Positions 43,304-44,806 of a DNA stretch of 44,806 nucleotides are shown here, piece by piece. The translations under genes and the position numbers were made by a program. The stretch comes from Deltaproteobacteria bacterium (GTDB taxonomy: Bacteria > SAR324 > XYD2-FULL-50-16), in contig JABHWU010000138.1 of NCBI GenBank assembly GCA_018657625.1, positions 1-44,806 of the forward strand, in the 5' to 3' direction. The notes under the pieces were generated by a model, which saw nothing but the letters and a program-made list of their open reading frames with translations, had not been told where the DNA came from and ran no database searches. Every line of letters starts with the position of its first letter. The stretch's first letter is position 1.

Positions 43304-44806
43304 TTAAAAACTGATTTCCTTATCCAGACATCTATAGGTAATTGCTTCAGCCAGATGGTGTGACTGAAGCAATTCTGCCCCTTCCAGATCCGCAATCGTT
43401 CTCGAAACTTTCAAAATGCTATCATGCGCCCTGGCACTCAATTTATATTTAGCCAGTGCATGTTTTAAAAGGCGATGCCCCGATTCATCCAGATAGCAAT
43501 ACTTTTCTACTTCACCATGACTCATATTACTATTGTTACGAGTCGAATTTTGATTAAAACGTTTGGTTTGCCTCACTCTGGCTGATAACACCCGTTCTCT
43601 GATTAAATGACTGGGTTCCCCTTTTTTCGAAAAATTTAGTTCTTCATAGGTCATATTTAACATTTCTGCCTGAAGATCAATGCGATCCAGTAAAGGGCCG
43701 GATATTTTACTGCGATACTTTAATATGCTACCGATAGAACAACTGCATTCGCGATTAGTATCCCCCAGATATCCACATAAACATGGATTCATGGCAGCTA
43801 GTAAAATAAAGTCAGAAGGGAATTTTAAGCTGATATTAGCCCTGGCGATAGAGACGACTTTATCCTCCATGGGTTGCCGTAACAGATCCAAGGTATATCT
43901 GGAAAATTCGGCTAATTCATCCAGAAACAAAACACCATTGTGGGCCAAAGAAACCTCTCCCGGTTTAGGAAAAGTTCCTCCTCCAATTAGTCCTGCACCT
44001 GATACTGAATGATGAGGATTTCGAAAAGGCCTTTGGGAAAGCAGTCCGTGATTTTGCTGGCCTTTATTGGAAACAGAATGAATCTTGGTTGTTTCTAAGG
44101 ACTCCTGAAACGATAAGGGGGGTAAGATAGAGGGCATTCGTTTGGAAAGCATACTTTTCCCTGAACCCGGTGGCCCGGAAAAAAGGACATTATGTTTTCC
44201 GGCTGCTGCAATCTCCAGGACGCGTTTGGCGGTTTGCTGACCTTTTACTTCCGAAAAATCAAGTAAATCCAGTTCTTCTGGCTCTGTTATAAAGGACTCT
44301 TTTTGAATCACCGGTAAATTTTTAACAAAGGTATAATGGTCAAGTACCTGTTGAATATCTTTAGCCCCTAAAACTTCAATACCGTCAACCAGGCAAGCTT
44401 GTCTGGAATTCTCTATTGGCACGATTAAACGTTTGATACCACTTTTTCTGGCAGCCAAGGCGACGGCTAAAATCCCGGGTATTGGCTTAATGCGACCATC
44501 TAAAGCCAGTTCTCCGATGATGAGATCTGACTGGATGGCATTATCCGGGAGCTGATCAAAAGCTTTTAAGATTGCAATTGCGATAGGTAGATCAAAACCG
44601 GTCCCCATTTTTTTTATATCAGCCGGAGCTAAATTAATGATAATTCGGCGAATCGGAAAACCACCACAACCATTTTTTAAAGCTGAGGAGATCCTGTCTT
44701 TACTTTCTTTGATGGCTCCATCGGGTAAACCTACAATATTAAAAGCTCCTAATCCCATATGGACATCAGCTTCAACATCAATCATGCATGCTTCCACCCC
44801 AATCAA
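43304..44806 (-). CDS. comM: YifB/ComM-family Mg-chelatase-like ATPase, 5' end cut by window
   Basis: An AAA+ ATPase of the ComM/YifB type, linked in other bacteria to branch migration during natural transformation. The N-terminal Lon-protease-like fold domain shows GAFNIVGLPDGAIKESKDRIS and LAPADIKKMGTGFDLPIAI. The chelatase domain has Walker A SGPPGSGKS, RPFRNPHHSVSGAGLIGGG, and AAMNPCLCGYLGD. The C-terminal helical part is complete. Family members begin about 10 residues before the first residue seen, so the true start lies beyond 44806. The 3' ends of comM and yidC face each other with 27 bases and no obvious terminator. Confidence 0.95.
   Translation of the reverse strand: MIGVEACMIDVEADVHMGLGAFNIVGLPDGAIKESKDRISSALKNGCGGFPIRRIIINLAPADIKKMGTGFDLPIAIAILKAFDQLPDNAIQSDLIIGELALDGRIKPIPGILAVALAARKSGIKRLIVPIENSRQACLVDGIEVLGAKDIQQVLDHYTFVKNLPVIQKESFITEPEELDLLDFSEVKGQQTAKRVLEIAAAGKHNVLFSGPPGSGKSMLSKRMPSILPPLSFQESLETTKIHSVSNKGQQNHGLLSQRPFRNPHHSVSGAGLIGGGTFPKPGEVSLAHNGVLFLDELAEFSRYTLDLLRQPMEDKVVSIARANISLKFPSDFILLAAMNPCLCGYLGDTNRECSCSIGSILKYRSKISGPLLDRIDLQAEMLNMTYEELNFSKKGEPSHLIRERVLSARVRQTKRFNQNSTRNNSNMSHGEVEKYCYLDESGHRLLKHALAKYKLSARAHDSILKVSRTIADLEGAELLQSHHLAEAITYRCLDKEISF

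Overview
The window is AT-rich, densely packed chromosomal DNA from a Gram-negative, probably anaerobic and uncultured bacterium. The envelope genes (LptF/LptG permease, signal peptidases I and II, a beta-barrel-like protein, MurJ, YidC) indicate a two-membrane cell. A DUF2851 protein, CBM48/E-set domains, a BMP-type nucleoside transporter and the GGGtGRT/NifU-like pair suggest a lineage in or near the Fibrobacterota-Chlorobiota-Bacteroidota group or a neighbouring candidate phylum. This placement is an inference from gene content. There are no rRNA genes, tRNAs, CRISPR arrays, prophage genes or complete insertion sequences.

Layout. 0-2.4 kb (minus): glycine dehydrogenase subunit 1 and an SDR oxidoreductase. 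2.4-3.5 kb: a gene-free stretch of decayed repeats. 3.5-8.1 kb (plus): NAD salvage (pncB-pncA), then lspA overlapping a UbiD-family decarboxylase; an RsmI-type methyltransferase faces them. 9.1-12.5 kb: a secreted protein with two LpoB/CsgG-like repeats fused to a sulfatase-modifying-factor domain, a PilZ protein, a 196-bp dispersed repeat, and two Hsp20 chaperones behind a strong sigma-54-type promoter. 12.8-17.9 kb: cobQ converges on a minus-strand run nikR-murJ-lepB-beta-barrel protein. 18.2-19.9 kb: a two-gene operon of a NifU/IscU-like scaffold and a GGGtGRT protein, ending in a clear terminator. 20-23.3 kb (minus): a 2TM protein, then an ECF sigma factor, a membrane anti-sigma candidate with an external CBM48-like domain, a lipoprotein with a related domain, and a secreted protein ending in (N/D)GSGG repeats. 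23.6-25 kb: an alcohol dehydrogenase and a small unknown protein. 25.3-31.8 kb: a purine salvage block (guaC, a four-gene nucleoside-type ABC transporter, gpt). 31.8-34.4 kb: a RadC-like protein with an unusual four-cysteine N-terminal region, then obg. 34.3-38.5 kb (minus): LptF/G, a small secreted protein, CapA and an M23 peptidase. 38.7-43.3 kb (plus): DUF2851, a repeat-rich gap, then rpmH-rnpA-yidD-yidC behind a near-consensus sigma-70 promoter. The window ends inside comM (minus).

Most genes are housekeeping. The best candidates for new biology are: the NifU-like/GGGtGRT operon divergent from nikR; the RadC protein with an EndoIII-like cysteine motif; the sigma/anti-sigma/lipoprotein cassette built around CBM48-like folds, with a probable leaderless autoregulated promoter; and the sigma-54-type promoter with an upstream repeat cluster in front of the hsp20 pair. 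Two families of non-coding repeats are scattered between genes, and one repeat appears to have extended a reading frame at its 5' end.
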